From Membranipora membranacea (taxonomy: Eukaryota > Bryozoa > Gymnolaemata > Cheilostomatida > Membraniporidae): a stretch of 64,000 nucleotides of DNA. The stretch's first letter is position 1. Every line of letters starts with the position of its first letter. A program made the position numbers and the translations under genes. Below are positions 48,227 through 62,369 of this stretch, one piece after another. The notes beneath the pieces are model-generated. The model was not told where the DNA came from. It saw nothing but the letters and a program-made list of their open reading frames with translations, and did no database searches. The stretch spans positions 16,368,001 to 16,432,000 of the forward strand of contig OU612068.1 in the NCBI GenBank assembly GCA_914767715.1, read 5' to 3'.

Positions 48227-48505
48227 TGAGTTCGAATTGAGAATAAGAACTGGCATAAAAGTGCTGTGCACGGGCTTTTATGCCCTTAATGATAACATAT
48301 AAAAAACATAGAAGTTGGAGCGAATAGCCAATGGACATGGGCGTAAATCCGCATGACGCTGAAGTAACCCTCCACGTAATGAAAAGTGGGAGGGCCTTAA
48401 AGTATTGCTACACGACAAAAACAGTAACACATGTATTAATGGCTTGATGAAATCTATGATGCTTGTATAATAAAAGCGTGTTTAGGGAGGGAGGCGTTTA
48501 TGACA
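48217..48505 (-). promoter_or_regulatory. 289-bp leader, unit B'
   Basis: Third copy of the leader, upstream of the B' gypsy fragment on the minus strand. Confidence 0.5.
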
Positions 48506-48543
48506 ATACCACCAAAATAGGCTTGATACTGAACATAAGCAGA

Positions 48544-48588
48544 GTGCACGCAATGAACTCCCTGAAGAGGGAGTTCATTGGTGCACGC
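48544..48588. mobile_element. Hairpin micro-insertion, unit B'
   Basis: GTGCACGC at 48544-48551 and 48581-48588 around the same 13-bp-arm hairpin as in B and C'. Confidence 0.7.
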
Positions 48589-51397
48589 TTCCGAGCTCAA
48601 TGTATTGCTTACAAGAAGGTATGGTCCAAAAGAAGCCCACATGTCAAAACATTTGAATATGAACACATGACTAATAGTATGATCAAGGAGTAAAATGATA
48701 GGTACGCTACTATTACTTGCAAACCGTAATGCCTTCGCAGGCATGCTTCAATAGCCCACCTGTTACACAGAAAGGATAGGCCTACCGTGTCTTCATTGAA
48801 GAATGGCTCACCACCACATGACACACGTAGAATGTATTTGTTTTATTTTGATTAGGGTTTGCCTGCACCAGTGGAATTGGGTTTTTATCCCTTCTATTGC
48901 ATGAGGTTCAACTGCCTGTGCTTACTGTCTTACCTAGCGTTCGCCTGTGAGTATGGTTAGTGGACGGATTGCAATCATGCACAGAATACTCATTGCTAAC
49001 CCGTCAGAAAACAGCAGAAAATCTGACACCAAAATACTTTAGATAGATGTATAAGAGAGCTATACTTAACCAATACCAAGGCCTACAGCAAGGGGGTTTC
49101 GCTATGTAGCTCAGGAATCAATGGGTTCATTCATACTCAGCCTTCTGCAGCGTAATATGCAAGGGCTTATCAAGTACCATTAACTTGCTTACTGGTTCCA
49201 TATAGCATGCATATATTATATAAGTGGTATAGGCCTACTGGTATTGGTGAAATGTACTTTACGACTCTCTGTTGACAACTCTCTGTTGACAACACCTGTT
49301 ACCAACCGAAATTGCTGTATTTGTATCATGAATGGCATGTGATGGTTACAATCTGAAAAATTCATCAGAGTGATGTTTCTGAAAAATAGACCTTTGACTG
49401 CAGCGTACCGAAATCGGTCTGCATGCTCATTTTTAGGGATTAAAATCACCTCCCACAACTTTGTGAAAAAGATGAAAGATGTGAAAGGGTAGATTTTATA
49501 TCGTTGATTCTTAGAAGTCTATTTCAATTTTAACCTCTTTTTGGCTATTCTTTCCTTCTCTACCAGGAGATTTGAAAATCAAGACTCCTCATTGACCTCT
49601 GAGAGATTAGATATGAAGGCATTTTCCTTCATCCTTCATACTCAAGTTCTAACATGTGGTTTAAAATTGGTACCCTGTATTGATTTAGAGCTTATATAAT
49701 GGATTTTAAAAACATCATGTTTGCGTGTGATGTCAGGCAGTGAAATGAGGTCTGTCTTACTGAAATTTGAGTTGCTTGTGACTGATGATTATCCCGTGAT
49801 TAATGGCTACACATCTGCTTATTGGTATTTTTGTGTTCTAGTGCTAGTCATACCTTTGAGATAAACATGAGATAAGAGAGTGGAACTTCAAAAGTTATAT
49901 CGATGATTTTACTCCTTGCTTTTATGCTTCACTTTTAAATTGGGATTTAACCTATTGTTGCAACTAGGGTATAAACAGATATTCTGAAGATGCAAACTCG
50001 AAATCGGTATTCACATTACAAACCAGCTCAGCATAGGCCTAATTATATCATCAATGCTGCAACATGTTAGTCAGTCAGGTTAGCATAATTTTGTCAGCAA
50101 AACTGTCAATTCTCCTGAGGGGGACCTGTGTTCATTCCTGAACTATTACCGTATACTATACTGTAACCATTACACATATCGTTACAATGACATAAGACAC
50201 CCAACACTACTGTTAAGAAGTCTGCTACCAAGAGTCTCTCAAATATCGCAATAAAGCCAACATGTAACTTACAGATGTGACTAAAATTGCGTCTGTATCG
50301 ATGACTAACCCATCAGGTATTGTTATGCCTCACCCTTGTGTCGCTGGCCACAGATGCAAGATCATGCGCTCTGCATATGACACAGCCTGGATTAATCGGT
50401 TGGTCTGCATCACATTTTTTGGTCTTGGTTGCTTTTCAATGCCATCTCCCGATACCTGGCCTTGATGCTGTATAACTCACCTTGATGATCGGTCTCTTAC
50501 TTGCCAAGCTGCCCTATTCCTATTCATGGTGTTATCACAGTTGAGTAAAGCTTTAGGTCACTGTTTGTTTCATGAGTAACGTTCACTTCTCTGCCTCATG
50601 GTCACAGGTCTAGTTTGAGGTCGAGGTCATGATGGTTCTGTCTGGCTTTGTTTTCAAACGCCCCATTACTCTACAACTCTATATTCAGCTGGAACGGCAT
50701 TCCAATGTTCCTTATCCTTGGAACGTTTCATGACAATTTTCATAACCGGGATTTAAAAAAAAAAGACTGATCAGGAGCAATTCTCCTTTGTGTCAGGTTG
50801 CCATTTCAGTATTTCACCTGTATATTGCTGCTATTTCTTTGGTCAGCACCGACTTTATCATACTGCTGTATGAATTATGACTCAACTTACATTACTTTCT
50901 AAACTCAAGCATCTGTCAGAAAAGGCCAGTATTATGGCCGCTAACCTGATGGCTTACTGACTGAAATTAGCTAATCATCAAAGGTGTTTTGTCCACATAC
51001 TCTTCATCTGAAGCACATCCAAATTTATTGATGTCATGCCATATCATTCATTTGACACCGCTCTCAATTTTAAAGAATAATGGCTGATTATTCAACTGTA
51101 ATCTTTGTTGCGGCCAGTGGCGAGTTTGCATAGCATTGCTACAAGCATAGGTTTTCAGACAAAGGCAAAATATCCGCATAGTCAAGGCACAAATTACTTG
51201 TTCTCCAATCAACAAGATGCTCACTCAATATATTGCTGAGGGTAAATAGTTCACTCCGTGGAGATGTGATATTATAATATTTAGGACTGCGTAGACTGTT
51301 TTCACATCATTGATTCCAGTTCTCGCATTCAACTCACACAGTGCATAGTTGTATTACGCTAATCGCTAAGCTTTCCTTCCTTGTCTTGTTGTTTCAG

Positions 51398-51598
51398 TAG
51401 TATGATTGAAGGAGATTGATTTGAATCAAGAGAGTATTGCGCACGATTATAAACATCGTACTATACCTGCTCCTGCAGCTCATGTATCAATCAGTGATTT
51501 AAGAATGGATGCTAGGAGATCATCAGCTAATGGGGACGGCAGCAGTAGAAATGACAGCTCAGGAAACAGCTCCTCAACTGATAACATATATGCTCAAG
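51398..51598 (+). CDS. Serine-rich upstream exon, unit B'
   Basis: Equivalent of 4003-4203, ATG at 51505, donor GTAAAT intact, coding part unchanged. Confidence 0.45.
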
Positions 51599-52940
51599 GT
51601 AAATACCTCTTTATGACATGTTGTAGAATAAATATACTATCTTTTTCCTTACAACGCACCCGGCCGGTAGTTGGTTTTTGGTTTGTATTCCGGAAATTGT
51701 ACTCAAATGATACAAAAATAACAGCATCACCTAGTTATTGATGGTAATACAAGCTGTTGTAGGCCCTTACTATGTGTATATGTACAGTGTAATGTTAAAA
51801 GTAGGCAATCTCGGAATAGCCTTTTGAATATTAATAATCATTAACCAAAAGTCCATAATTAGAATATAGTGCTAATTTGTATTTCTTCCGCATATCAGAG
51901 TCTGCTGCCTTTTGTTTTAAACACTTCTTCTCGCTGCTGATGTTACATTAACACTACACTGAGCCCGATGGTGTATATGTATTTATACAAGCACTGATAT
52001 ATATTTTATGGATGATGGGTACATATCTGGCTCTGAGCAAGCATATGGCTACTCATGTTTGGTTGCTGGACCGCATTCCTCATCCTTGATTGGTCCACAA
52101 GTTTAGAATCTAGAATAGCTGACTCTTGTAAACTTTTGTCAAGCAGATTGCCTGAGTCATATCAATGACCACAAGTACTATTGTCAGAGACCCGCTTATA
52201 GGCGACAAGAAGGTCTACCACTAGGTAGACACACATTTCGATAATTGCTATGATATGAAATGGTGCCTTGGTACTTGGCTAGTCGTTACATCGAACAACT
52301 GTTGCTGGTATAATGGGTTAAGTCTGGCAGTCTTTCTCTACCAGTAACTCGCAGTCGAAGTTCTATATGCAGAATAATATGGTAGACACTAATAAACAGC
52401 GATCAATGTTGGAATTTGATCAAAATCTGTTGTCAATCATCGAGTAAGATGACTCATCATACAGTCGGTAGCTTAGCTATTATCTATTTAGTGCATAGCA
52501 GTGGAAAGCTAACTGATATGCCACTGGTCACATGGTCCAGATTTTTTGCTGCCCTCAGACAAACAATGGCAGCAACGTTTTAGATATGACATGAACAATG
52601 AGAAGATTTGAGCAAGGGGGGTTGGATGGGTTTATGTAACTATTTGACATGATCATGTTTCTGCGTTGTCATTCTAGCTGTGTAGGACATACCTTTGGCC
52701 TAACACCCACAGTTAATGTTTAAAAACTTGAAGATATATGCCTATTTGAAACCTTAATTCTGGAATAATTAATCTCCCTTTCCTCCACCTCCAATCCCCA
52801 TTCCCTACACGTTACTATAATCCGCTGGAAGATGCTCACACCGATATTCTTTGCGTCTAACAGTGAGTTGAAGTTGTGTAATGGCGCAACAGCGACGATG
52901 CGTCATTGCTAAATTGTCAGCGAGTTAACAAAGCAGCACC

Positions 52941-53101
52941 ATGGATTATTCTCTTATTGTTGATTGTATTCTTGTGAATGCAGTTCTGTTCTGTACACCT
53001 TTGGGTGGTGTCTTCTTGTGGACTACGTCCCTCTTTATCAAACCATTAGCTCTTCTTGTGATTGTCAATATGATGCTCTATCTCAGAGTTCTCACCATTG
53101 T
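52941..53101 (+). CDS. Alternative first exon B'1
   Basis: Equivalent of A1 and B1, same peptide and donor. Confidence 0.58.
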
Positions 53102-53407
53102 GTAAGTATGACTGATATATTTGAATCGTCTACCCTTGTCTTATTTTGAGTACAATATATCATCTCTTTCAGAAAGGTGAGCACAGGTTTAGATAGTGTA
53201 GTCTTATTAAAGAAAAACTTCAGATGGTTTATCTAATGACTAGTTCTTTAAGAAACGTAAAGGCTTTGATTTGGTTTAATTTATTTTGCAACACAGAAAA
53301 AAACTCACCGATACTCTTTGCGCCAAACAATGAGTTTAAGTTGTGTAATGGCGCAACAACGACGAAGCTTGTTTGTTAAATTGTCAGCGAGTTAACAAAG
53401 CAGCACC

Positions 53408-53568
53408 ATGGATTATTCTCTTATTGTTGATTGTATTCTTGTGAATGCAGTTCTGTTTTGCACACCTCTGGGTGGTGTCTTCTTGTGGACTACGTCCCTC
53501 TTTATCAAACCATTAGCTCTTCTTGTGATTGTGAATATCATGCTCTATCTCCGAGTTCTCACCATTGT
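53408..53568 (+). CDS. Alternative first exon B'2
   Basis: Equivalent of A2 and B2 (Ile44), followed by the long spacer with the GATCTG stop form. Confidence 0.58.
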
Positions 53569-54168
53569 GTAAGTGTGACTGATATATTTGAATCGTCTAC
53601 CCTTGTCTTATTTTGAGTACGATATATCATCTCTTGCTGTAAAGATATGCAGTTATTTTTGTTTTTTTTTAATTGTGTTTTTATTGTCACCCTCAATAAG
53701 GATCTGATTGAAAATGTCGGTCAATATATTAACCACAAAAGGAAGCGTCTTTTTAGGCATCATCACTGAGATACCAGAAGTTAGACAAGAAGTTGTGGTG
53801 AGCACAGGTTTAGAAAGTGTAGTCTTATCAGAAAAAAACTTCTGATGTTTTATTTATCTAACGACTAGTTCTTCCGGCAACACAAAGGCTTTGACTTGTC
53901 TACCCTTGTCCTATTCTAGGTGCAGTCTTTTTCGTAAACTTATGTATATATGGTGAGCACAGGTTAAGAAAGTGTCCTCTTATTTAATAATTTATCTAAT
54001 GTCTAGTTCTTCAAGAAACGTTAAAGCTTTGATTTGAATTCATTTAGCTAGACAGACAGAAACTCACACCGATATTCTTTGCGTCTAACAGTGAGTTGAA
54101 GTTGTGTAATGGCGCAACAGCGACGGTGCGTCATTGCTAAATTGTCAGCGAGTTAACAAAGCAGCACC

Positions 54169-54329
54169 ATGGATTATTCTTTGATTGTTGATTCTATTCT
54201 TGTGAATGCAGTTCTGTTCTGCACACCTCTGGGTGGTGTCTTCTTGTGGACTACGTCCCTCTTTATCAAACCATTAGCTCTTCTTGTGATTGTCAACATG
54301 ATGCTCTATCTCAGAGTTCTCACCATTGT
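54169..54329 (+). CDS. Alternative first exon B'3
   Basis: Equivalent of A3 and B3 (Ser9). Confidence 0.58.
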
Positions 54330-54635
54330 GTAAGTATGACTGATATATTTGATTCGTCTGCCCTTGTCTTATTTTGAGTACAATATATCATCTCTTTCAG
54401 CAAGGTGAGCACAGGTTTAGATAGTGTAGTCTTATTAAAGAAAAACTTCAGATGGTTTATCTAATGACTAGTTCTTTAAGAAAAGTAAAGGCTTTGATTT
54501 GGTTTAATTTATTTTGCAACACAGAAAAAAACTCACCGATACTCTTTGCGCCAAACAATGAGTTTAAGTTGTGTAATGGCGCAACAACGACAAAGCGTCA
54601 TTGTTAAATTGTCAGCGAGTTAACAAAGCAGCACC

Positions 54636-56136
54636 ATGGATTGTTCTCTGATTGTTGATTCTATTCTTGTGAATGCAGTTCTGTTCTGTACACCTCTGGG
54701 TTATGACTTCTTATGGACTGCATCCTTCTTTATCAAACCATTAGCTCTTCTTGTGATTGTGAATATTATGCTCTATCTCAGAGTTCACACCATTGTGTAA
54801 GTGTGACAGATTTGTTAATTTTGTCTATTCTCAATCGATATAAATGGACAATTCATGTTACAAATATATATTCTGTGAAAGGGACTATCTGTGTAAGTAA
54901 TTTAGGTGTGCTTATCCTGAGCTCTGAAGGCAATAATGCCGTCATCAGCGATCAATTCATGTTGTTCTTAGTTAGAGTTATTTGTGATTTCTGCTTTAGG
55001 ACTCCGTTGATTGAGTTTATGACAGATGAAACCAGAATGATGAGACGCATAAATGCGCAGCAATCCTCACAACCTACACAAGAAATATTTAAAGAAAACC
55101 ACGATAGGAAAATACACGTACGGTCATATGAGAAAGCTAAAGACATGACCAGCCTAATCAAACTGTTTAATGGTGAGTGCAGATAATATTACAGGCTGCT
55201 TGATTTAACCTTGGTTAAATTGGAGCGATCTTACATCCAACTCTTATGGCATAGAGCTTGTCTGCATGTTGTTGCACTAACTTTGACCATTCTTCCGGCT
55301 TTGATGAAATAAATACATTGTATTACAGAAAAATCTGAGACGCTGTTTCCACAACGGCATCAACGACATCAGAACAACCCTGCTAGAATGGTTGAATATA
55401 ATCGAACGGATGGCCAACATTATGTGGATGGTAAGTTTTGATCATTTCTTTACCAGTCATAAGTACACAAAGTACAAAAGTACACAGCAAAGCGAAGTCA
55501 TGTCCTCTTGAATCAAGGGAACACAACCTAGAAACTGACCTAGAATTAACATAACACAGTGTGTTTGACTTTTCAGAATCTAGTAATTAGGTTGTGGCTT
55601 ATTTTTAGCTATTGCTGTTCTCCCAGGATCTGATACATTCGCTGCTGGAGATCCGTTACTTGTGGTTCCACAGCAAAACCCTCCACATGAACCACGCAAT
55701 CTCCATCATCAACAAGGTAATTATTTACCAACGCAACTCCCTGAAATTCAGAAAAGAATTACTGATGTAACTAGAACAAGTTATACTTTCAGATATTAGT
55801 TTATGTAGCGCTCAGCTAGAGAATTACCATTGTAAGTTGATAGGAAAGACTGTATAATATACCAACATAACAAGTTGTATGTCTGCAGCCAACTATATTG
55901 AAAAGCTTGGTCAAGATAGGCTACTTTCATCATGATGTTATCTCATATAATTTTGGAGTCTAGGATCTCGCTACTGGTGTGTTCTATTGATCATGTTGCA
56001 TTTGACAATTATAGATAGCACTGAAGAAACCAGCTGGATCATTCCAAAGAGAGTGGAGAGGGTCAACGTGGTGGTTAACAGGATAGTTGAGCAGAGGGTT
56101 GTGGCCATCAGGACTTACCGCTCAACGCAGCTTTAA
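54636..56136 (+). CDS. Five-exon membrane-protein gene, unit B'
   Basis: Exons 54636-54796, 55000-55172, 55329-55430, 55627-55716 and 56015-56136, TAA at 56134. Encodes the same protein as the B gene. Hairpin and AATAAA follow (56316-56358 and beyond). Confidence 0.62.
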
Positions 56137-58162
56137 AAAACCATCAAAAAATTTAAAATCTGTATATACTACAAATGTACAGCGGTAATAAATATTTTTT
56201 TGTCGCAGACATATTGTACATATTCATCAAGGTTTCATTCTGTTTACACTTTTTTTTTTTTTGCATTGTGTCGTCTGTTAACCTGGCACTAGTTTATTCT
56301 TCTATACAGAAAAACTTCTGCCACCACATTTGACATAACTGCTACTGTGGGGGCAGAATTTAAAACAATAAAAAGTCATATAAGGATAACAAACTCTGCA
56401 TTGTGTTTACCTTTTGAACTGGACTGATATCGATACAGCTAATTTGAACTAAGGATGTCCATCAGATCAAACAAATAAATAATCAATGCCAGTGGGATCA
56501 GTATCCCATATCGCAAACTTCAAGAATGATTCAATTTGCCTGCATTTGGAGACTTCAGCGGTCAGCAGCTCACCAGTAGATTGGGGACGCCTGGAATACA
56601 AGTAAATAACTTGATCTGCCAAAGTCACTGGTGGGATGCTAAATGATGTTTTGCCTTTATTTTCGATCATCAAATCCTATTTTCACGTCAATCTTATCAA
56701 AATTTCGTAGTTCATGCTGGTATTCAAGTTGCTAGTAGGATAGTCGAACCAGAGTCGGGGCAGGGGTATCCTCCCTGGTTACGGCTGACAAGGGAAAATC
56801 TGGAGATGAGAGATCTGGAGTTGTGTTACCAATTTAAACAGTGACTTCAACTGTGTTAGGTAAGAAATGTACTTGGATAGAAGTTGATTTATGTCTGAGT
56901 TTTTGAAATCATAAAGGCATTGGGTTTTGTCAGTTTGAATTAGACTGAGGAAGTATATGGAATACTATTGCTTTTTGAGATCGAGACTCAAGATAGTGCC
57001 AGTGTGCGAATGTCTTAGCTGCTCTGATAAAACACATAGAGATATTAATTGACAATTCTGAAGGGAAGCGGAGATATTATGTCAGGGTCTTAAATTGAAA
57101 GTTAGCGCTCACTTTTTTAAAACAGTGATAAATGTCTTTGGAATGTGCTTCTACAGAGATCATGTCCTCAGTTTTTCAAAAAATATGTCAAAGGTAACAC
57201 GCGCAGACCAAGGGTGAATTGACTGTACCATCTCTGCGCGGACTTGACTAAACAACGGCTCACCAACATCTTCACATAGTGATAGGTGGAAGAACAGTCC
57301 TGAAAAACCATCTGACATGATCTTTTTCAATTATATTCAATGATTATCATTATCATTATATCGATAGTATGTAGGTATTATTATGATCTTTGTTGGTTTA
57401 GAACAGCCTTGGGGTGGAATGCCTTGTGAATTGGACTGTAAACATAATTTTTTTTAAAAAAAAAAGAGGATTATGCTGCGCTTGTAATGGAATGGATAAT
57501 CCGCTTCCACCCATTCCAGTGATGCATCAATTAATCATTCTCAGATAGTATTATTTGAATAGATCAAATGGTCCAATAATTTTACGTTTTGGCAGAAATT
57601 CGAGAATGCTAGGAAAAACCTGGTTGTTAGATCTAATCAGTAGGGCTAGATGCGGTCTGGAGTTCTGCCCAGCTGAAGACAGGAAATTTAGATCAATACA
57701 TTAAAATCTAAAAAAACCAAATTTAATGTCGGTGAACTTAAAAAGTCAAGTTATTTGACAAGAGAGAAGTTGCAGTTGAGAGTCATAAGTCATAACACAA
57801 CATAACTTTCTAAACAATTACATGATATATGGTTTACCAACTGCAATTTGTTGTCGCTCTATATCTTAGTAACCTGTTGGTACATTTTCTCACACAAAAT
57901 TTGATCTTTACCAAAAAGGGAGTATCAACAGCAATAGATGTAAAACTTTCTTATTATGAACGAATTTCCACTCAGTATATGCTTACAGATCATAGTCGTC
58001 TTCCTTGCCTCAAGAACTCCTGAGCAGAACTACATACTATCCATATCCATTTCATCTTCATCATCTCACAATAATCAAATCGTCCTTGATGCAATGTTCA
58101 ATAATTTAAAAAATACAAGGTTACCTCCATTTTCATCATCTATTTTTATACCATTATTTACA

Positions 58163-58497
58163 TCATACATGACAAGTAGGTAGACCCAGAAATGAGGAGG
58201 TCTCCGCGGACAAACTCCAAACCGGAATACCGCTCTGCGTCTCTTGAGCTTTCATATTATGAATTGCGTCATTTTACCTGGTTTTACATACCAGCAGTAA
58301 TGGTACTAAGTAATTACATAGGTATATGCACTGTTGAGGTAGGAAAACATGGTTTCCCTTGCAAAAAGAAGCTTTAAAAAATGTTCTGGGTAAAGGAAGC
58401 TGAAAAAAGGGAGGAAAAAGGGAGATGGGGAGGGGTGGAAAAAAGACCATAAAAACTGGGAGGCTCCCTACCAAAAAGGGAGACTTGTCAGGTATGA
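58163..58497. mobile_element. 335-bp MITE with 15-bp terminal inverted repeats
   Basis: Present only in unit D. The left end TCATACATGACAAGT and the inverted right end TCATACCTGACAAGT match at 14 of 15 positions. TTTACA at 58157-58162 and 58498-58503 flanks it as a 6-bp target duplication. There is no transposase ORF, and the interior has a purine-rich stretch (about 58380-58450). The superfamily is not assigned. Confidence 0.78.
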
Positions 58498-61400
58498 TTT
58501 ACATGGTCCAGTTAGAAAAGTGCACAGCTTACAGAATTACAACATTGCAAACAGTGAGTTATGGACATACAAATTTGTATCAGGGAGTTGTATTCTCCAT
58601 AAAGTTGACTCACTAGCTATGCACACAAATAACGTCAAGAATGAAGACTTGTATGGTTTGTGTGCAGTCATTAGTTGGACTAAAACATTTGTAACTCAAG
58701 TTGAGAAAGGTCTCTAGCTGAAATTGACTTTTTCATTGACAGAAAACATAACTAGAGTGGAGTAATCCGGAATTTTTTTCAAGTTGTACTACAACTGATC
58801 GGAGCCATCACATAAGCATTGGCAGTGTGGAGTATTGTACTACCCCTAATGTTGAATACACCTTCATATACATGATTGCAGTGGTTGAATTGCATGTAAG
58901 TAAACTAAAATGTCTTTTTATTTTGCTTCAACTCAACTGCATGTTATGTTGTTGCCTGCTAGCAGTGCAGTGCATCATGTCATACATTTCCAGTGTTAAC
59001 TATCTTTTTTAGATAGTTATTTTCATTTTTACCCACTATCATCACTGGTATTTGGTGTTGCTCACATGTGTATTTTGCTTAGAGAAGCAGACTACTAACT
59101 AAGTAAACACTAAACATGCTATCATCATCAGATGTACTAAATGCTGGATTTTTACTTTGTAATTGTTAGCAGCATTGATTGAACATGATGAAGGTTAGCA
59201 CCTACCTTGTCACTGTGCTTTCAAACATGTGTACTTTGCCTCGATATAGTAACATACCACCAAAATAGGCTTGATACTGAACATAAGCAGAGTGCACGCT
59301 TCCGAGCTCAATGTATTGCTAACAAGAAGGCATGGTCCAAAAGAAGCCCACATGTCAAAACATTTGAATATGAACACATGACTAATAGTATGATCAAGGA
59401 GTAAAATGATAGGTACGCTACTATTACTTGCAAACCGTAATGCCTTCGCAGGCATGCTTCAATAGCCCACAGAAAGGATAGGCCTACTGTGTCTACATTG
59501 AAGAATGGCTCACCACCACATGACACACGTAGAATGTATTTGTTTTATTTTGATTAGGGTTTTCCTGCACCAGCGGAATTGGGTTTTTATCCCTTCTATT
59601 GCATCAGGTTCAACTGCCTGTGCTTACTGTCTTACCTAGCGTTCGCCTGTGAGTATGGTCAGTGAACGGATTGCAATCATGCACAGAATACTCATTGCTA
59701 ACCCGTCAGAAAACAGCAGAAAATCTGACACCAAAATACTTTAGATAGGTGTATAAGAGAGCTATACTTAACCAATGACAAGGCCTACAGCAAGGGGGGT
59801 TTCGCTATGTAGCTCAGGAATCAATGGGTTCATTCATACTCAGCCTTCTGCAGCGTAATATGCAAGGGCTTATCAAGTACCATTAACTTGCTTACTGGTT
59901 CCATATAGCATGCATATATTATATAAATGGTATAGGCCTACTGGTATTGGTGAAATGTACTTTACGACTCTCTGTTGACAACTCTCTGTTGACAACACCT
60001 GTTACCAACCGAAATTGCTGTATTTGTATCATGAATGGCATGTGATGGTTACAATCTGAAAAATTCATCAGAGTGATGTTTCTGAAAAATAGACCTTTGA
60101 CTGCAGCGTACCGAAATCGGTCTGCATGCTCATTTTTAGGGATTAAAATCACCTCCCACAACTTTGTGAAAAAGATGAAAGATGTGAAAGGATAGATTTT
60201 ATATCGTTGATTCTTAGAAGTCTATTTTAATTTTAACCTCTTTTTGGTTAAATACTAGAGGCTATTCTTTCCTTCTCTACCAGGAGATTTGAAAATCAAG
60301 ACTCCTCATTGACCTCTGAGAGATTAGATATGAAGGCATTTTCCTTCATCCTTCATACTCAAGTTCTAACATGTGATTTAAAATTGGTACCCTGTATTGA
60401 TTTAGAGCTTATATAATGGATTTTAAAAACATCATGTTTGCGTGTGATGTCAGGCAGTGAAATGAGGTCTGTCTTACTGAAATTTGAGTTGCTTGTGACT
60501 GATGATTATCCCGTGATTAATGGCTACACATCTGCTTATTGGTATTTTTGTGTTCTAGTGCTAGTCATACCTTTGAGATAAACATGAGATAAGAGAGTGG
60601 AACTTCAAAAGTTATATCGATGATTTTACTCCTTGCTTTTATGCTTCACTTTTAAATTGGGATTTAATCTATTGTTGCAACTAGGGTATAAACAGATATT
60701 CTGAAGATGCAAACTCGAAATCTGTATTCACATTACAAACCAGCTCAGCATAGGCCTAATTATATCATCAATGCTGCAACATGTTAGTCAGTCAGGACTC
60801 AGGTTAGCATAATTTTGTCAGCAAAACTGTCAATTCTCCTGAGGGATACCTGTGTTCATTCCTGAACTATTACCGTATACTATACTGTAACCATTACACA
60901 TATCGTTACAATGACATAAGACACCCAACACTACTGTTAAGAAGTCTGCTACAAAGAGTCTCTCAAATATCGCAATAAAGCCAACATGTAACTTACAGAT
61001 GTGACTAAAATTGCGTCTGTATCGATGACTAACCCGTCAGGTATTGTTATGCCTCACCCTTGTGTCGCTGGCCACAGATGCAAGATCATGCGCTCTGCAC
61101 ATGACACAGCCTGGATTAATCGGTTGGTCTGCATCACATTTTCGTGTTGGTTGCTTTTCAATGCCATCTCCCGATACCTGGCCTTGATGCTGTATAACTC
61201 ACCTTGATGATCGGTCTCTTACTTGCCATTGATGAGGTACATGCTGTAGAGATGTTTTTGTGACACTACCAAGCTGCCCTATTCCTAGTCATGGTGTTAT
61301 CACAGTTGAGTAAAGCTTTAGGTCACTGTTTGTTTCATGAGTAACGTTCACTTCTCTGCCTCATGGTCGCAGGTCTAGTTTGAGGTCGAGGTCATGATGG

Positions 61401-62168
61401 TTCTGTCTGGCTTTGTTTTCAAACCCCATTACTCTACAACTCTATATTCAGCTGGAACGGCATTCCAATGTTTCTTATCCTTGGAACGTTTCAGTCATTC
61501 ATGACAATTTTCATAACCGGGATTTAAAAAAAAAAGACTGATCAGGAACAATTCTCCTTTGTGTCAGGTTGCCATTTCAGTATTTCACCTGTATATTGCT
61601 GCTATTTCTTTGGTCAGCACCGACTTTATCATACTGCTGTATGAATTATGACTCAACTTACATTACTTTCTAAACTCAAGCATCTGTCAGAAAAGGCCAG
61701 TATTATGGCCGCTAACCTGATGGCTTACTGACTGAAATTAGCTAATCATCAAAGGTGTTTTGTCCACATACTCTTCATCTGAAGCACATCCAAATTTATT
61801 GATGTCATGCCATATCATTCATTTGACACCGCTCTCAATTTTAAAGAATAATGGCTGATTATTCAACTGTAATCTTTGTTGCGGCCAGTGGCGAGTTTGC
61901 ATAGCATTGCTACAAGCATAGGTTTTCAGACAAAGGCAAAATATCCGCATAGTCAAGGCATAAATTACTTGTTCTCCAATCAACAAGATGCTCACTCAAT
62001 ATATTGCTGAGGGTAAATAGTTCACTCCGTGGAGATGTGACATTATAATATTTAGGACTGCGTAGACTGTTTTCACATCATTGATTCCAGTTCTCGCATT
62101 CAACTCACACAGTGCATAGTTGTATTACGCTAATCGCTAAGCTTTCCTTCCTTGTCTTGTTGTTTCAG

Positions 62169-62369
62169 TAGTATGATTGAAGGAGATTGATTTGAATCAA
62201 GAGAGTATTGCGCACGATTATAAACATCGTACTATACCTGCTCCTGCAGCTCATGTGTCAGTCAGTGATTTAAGAATGGATGCTAGGAGATCATCAGCTA
62301 ATGGGGACGGCAGCAGTAGAAATGACAGCTCAGGAAACAGCTCCTCAACTGATAACATATATGCTCAAG
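62169..62369 (+). CDS. Serine-rich upstream exon, unit D
   Basis: Equivalent of 4003-4203, ATG at 62276, donor intact. Ile-to-Val and a silent change lie before the ATG only. Confidence 0.45.

Larger units (their letters stand above)
45162..48505. mobile_element. 3.34-kb composite insertion in unit B'
   Basis: The same block and the same junctions as 11251-14594, including the LTR-like stretch (about 45511-45851) and the 54-bp tandem repeat. It was duplicated together with the unit, not inserted twice. Confidence 0.8.
44316..57790 (+). repeat. Tandem array unit B' (near-identical copy of B)
   Basis: Collinear with 10405-23880 at a constant offset of 33911 bp to about 57.1 kb. A few single changes were seen (for example C to T at about 51672). 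After about 57110 substitutions and indels become frequent relative to B. The intervals before 51398 and after 56360 hold no further supported gene. Confidence 0.93.
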
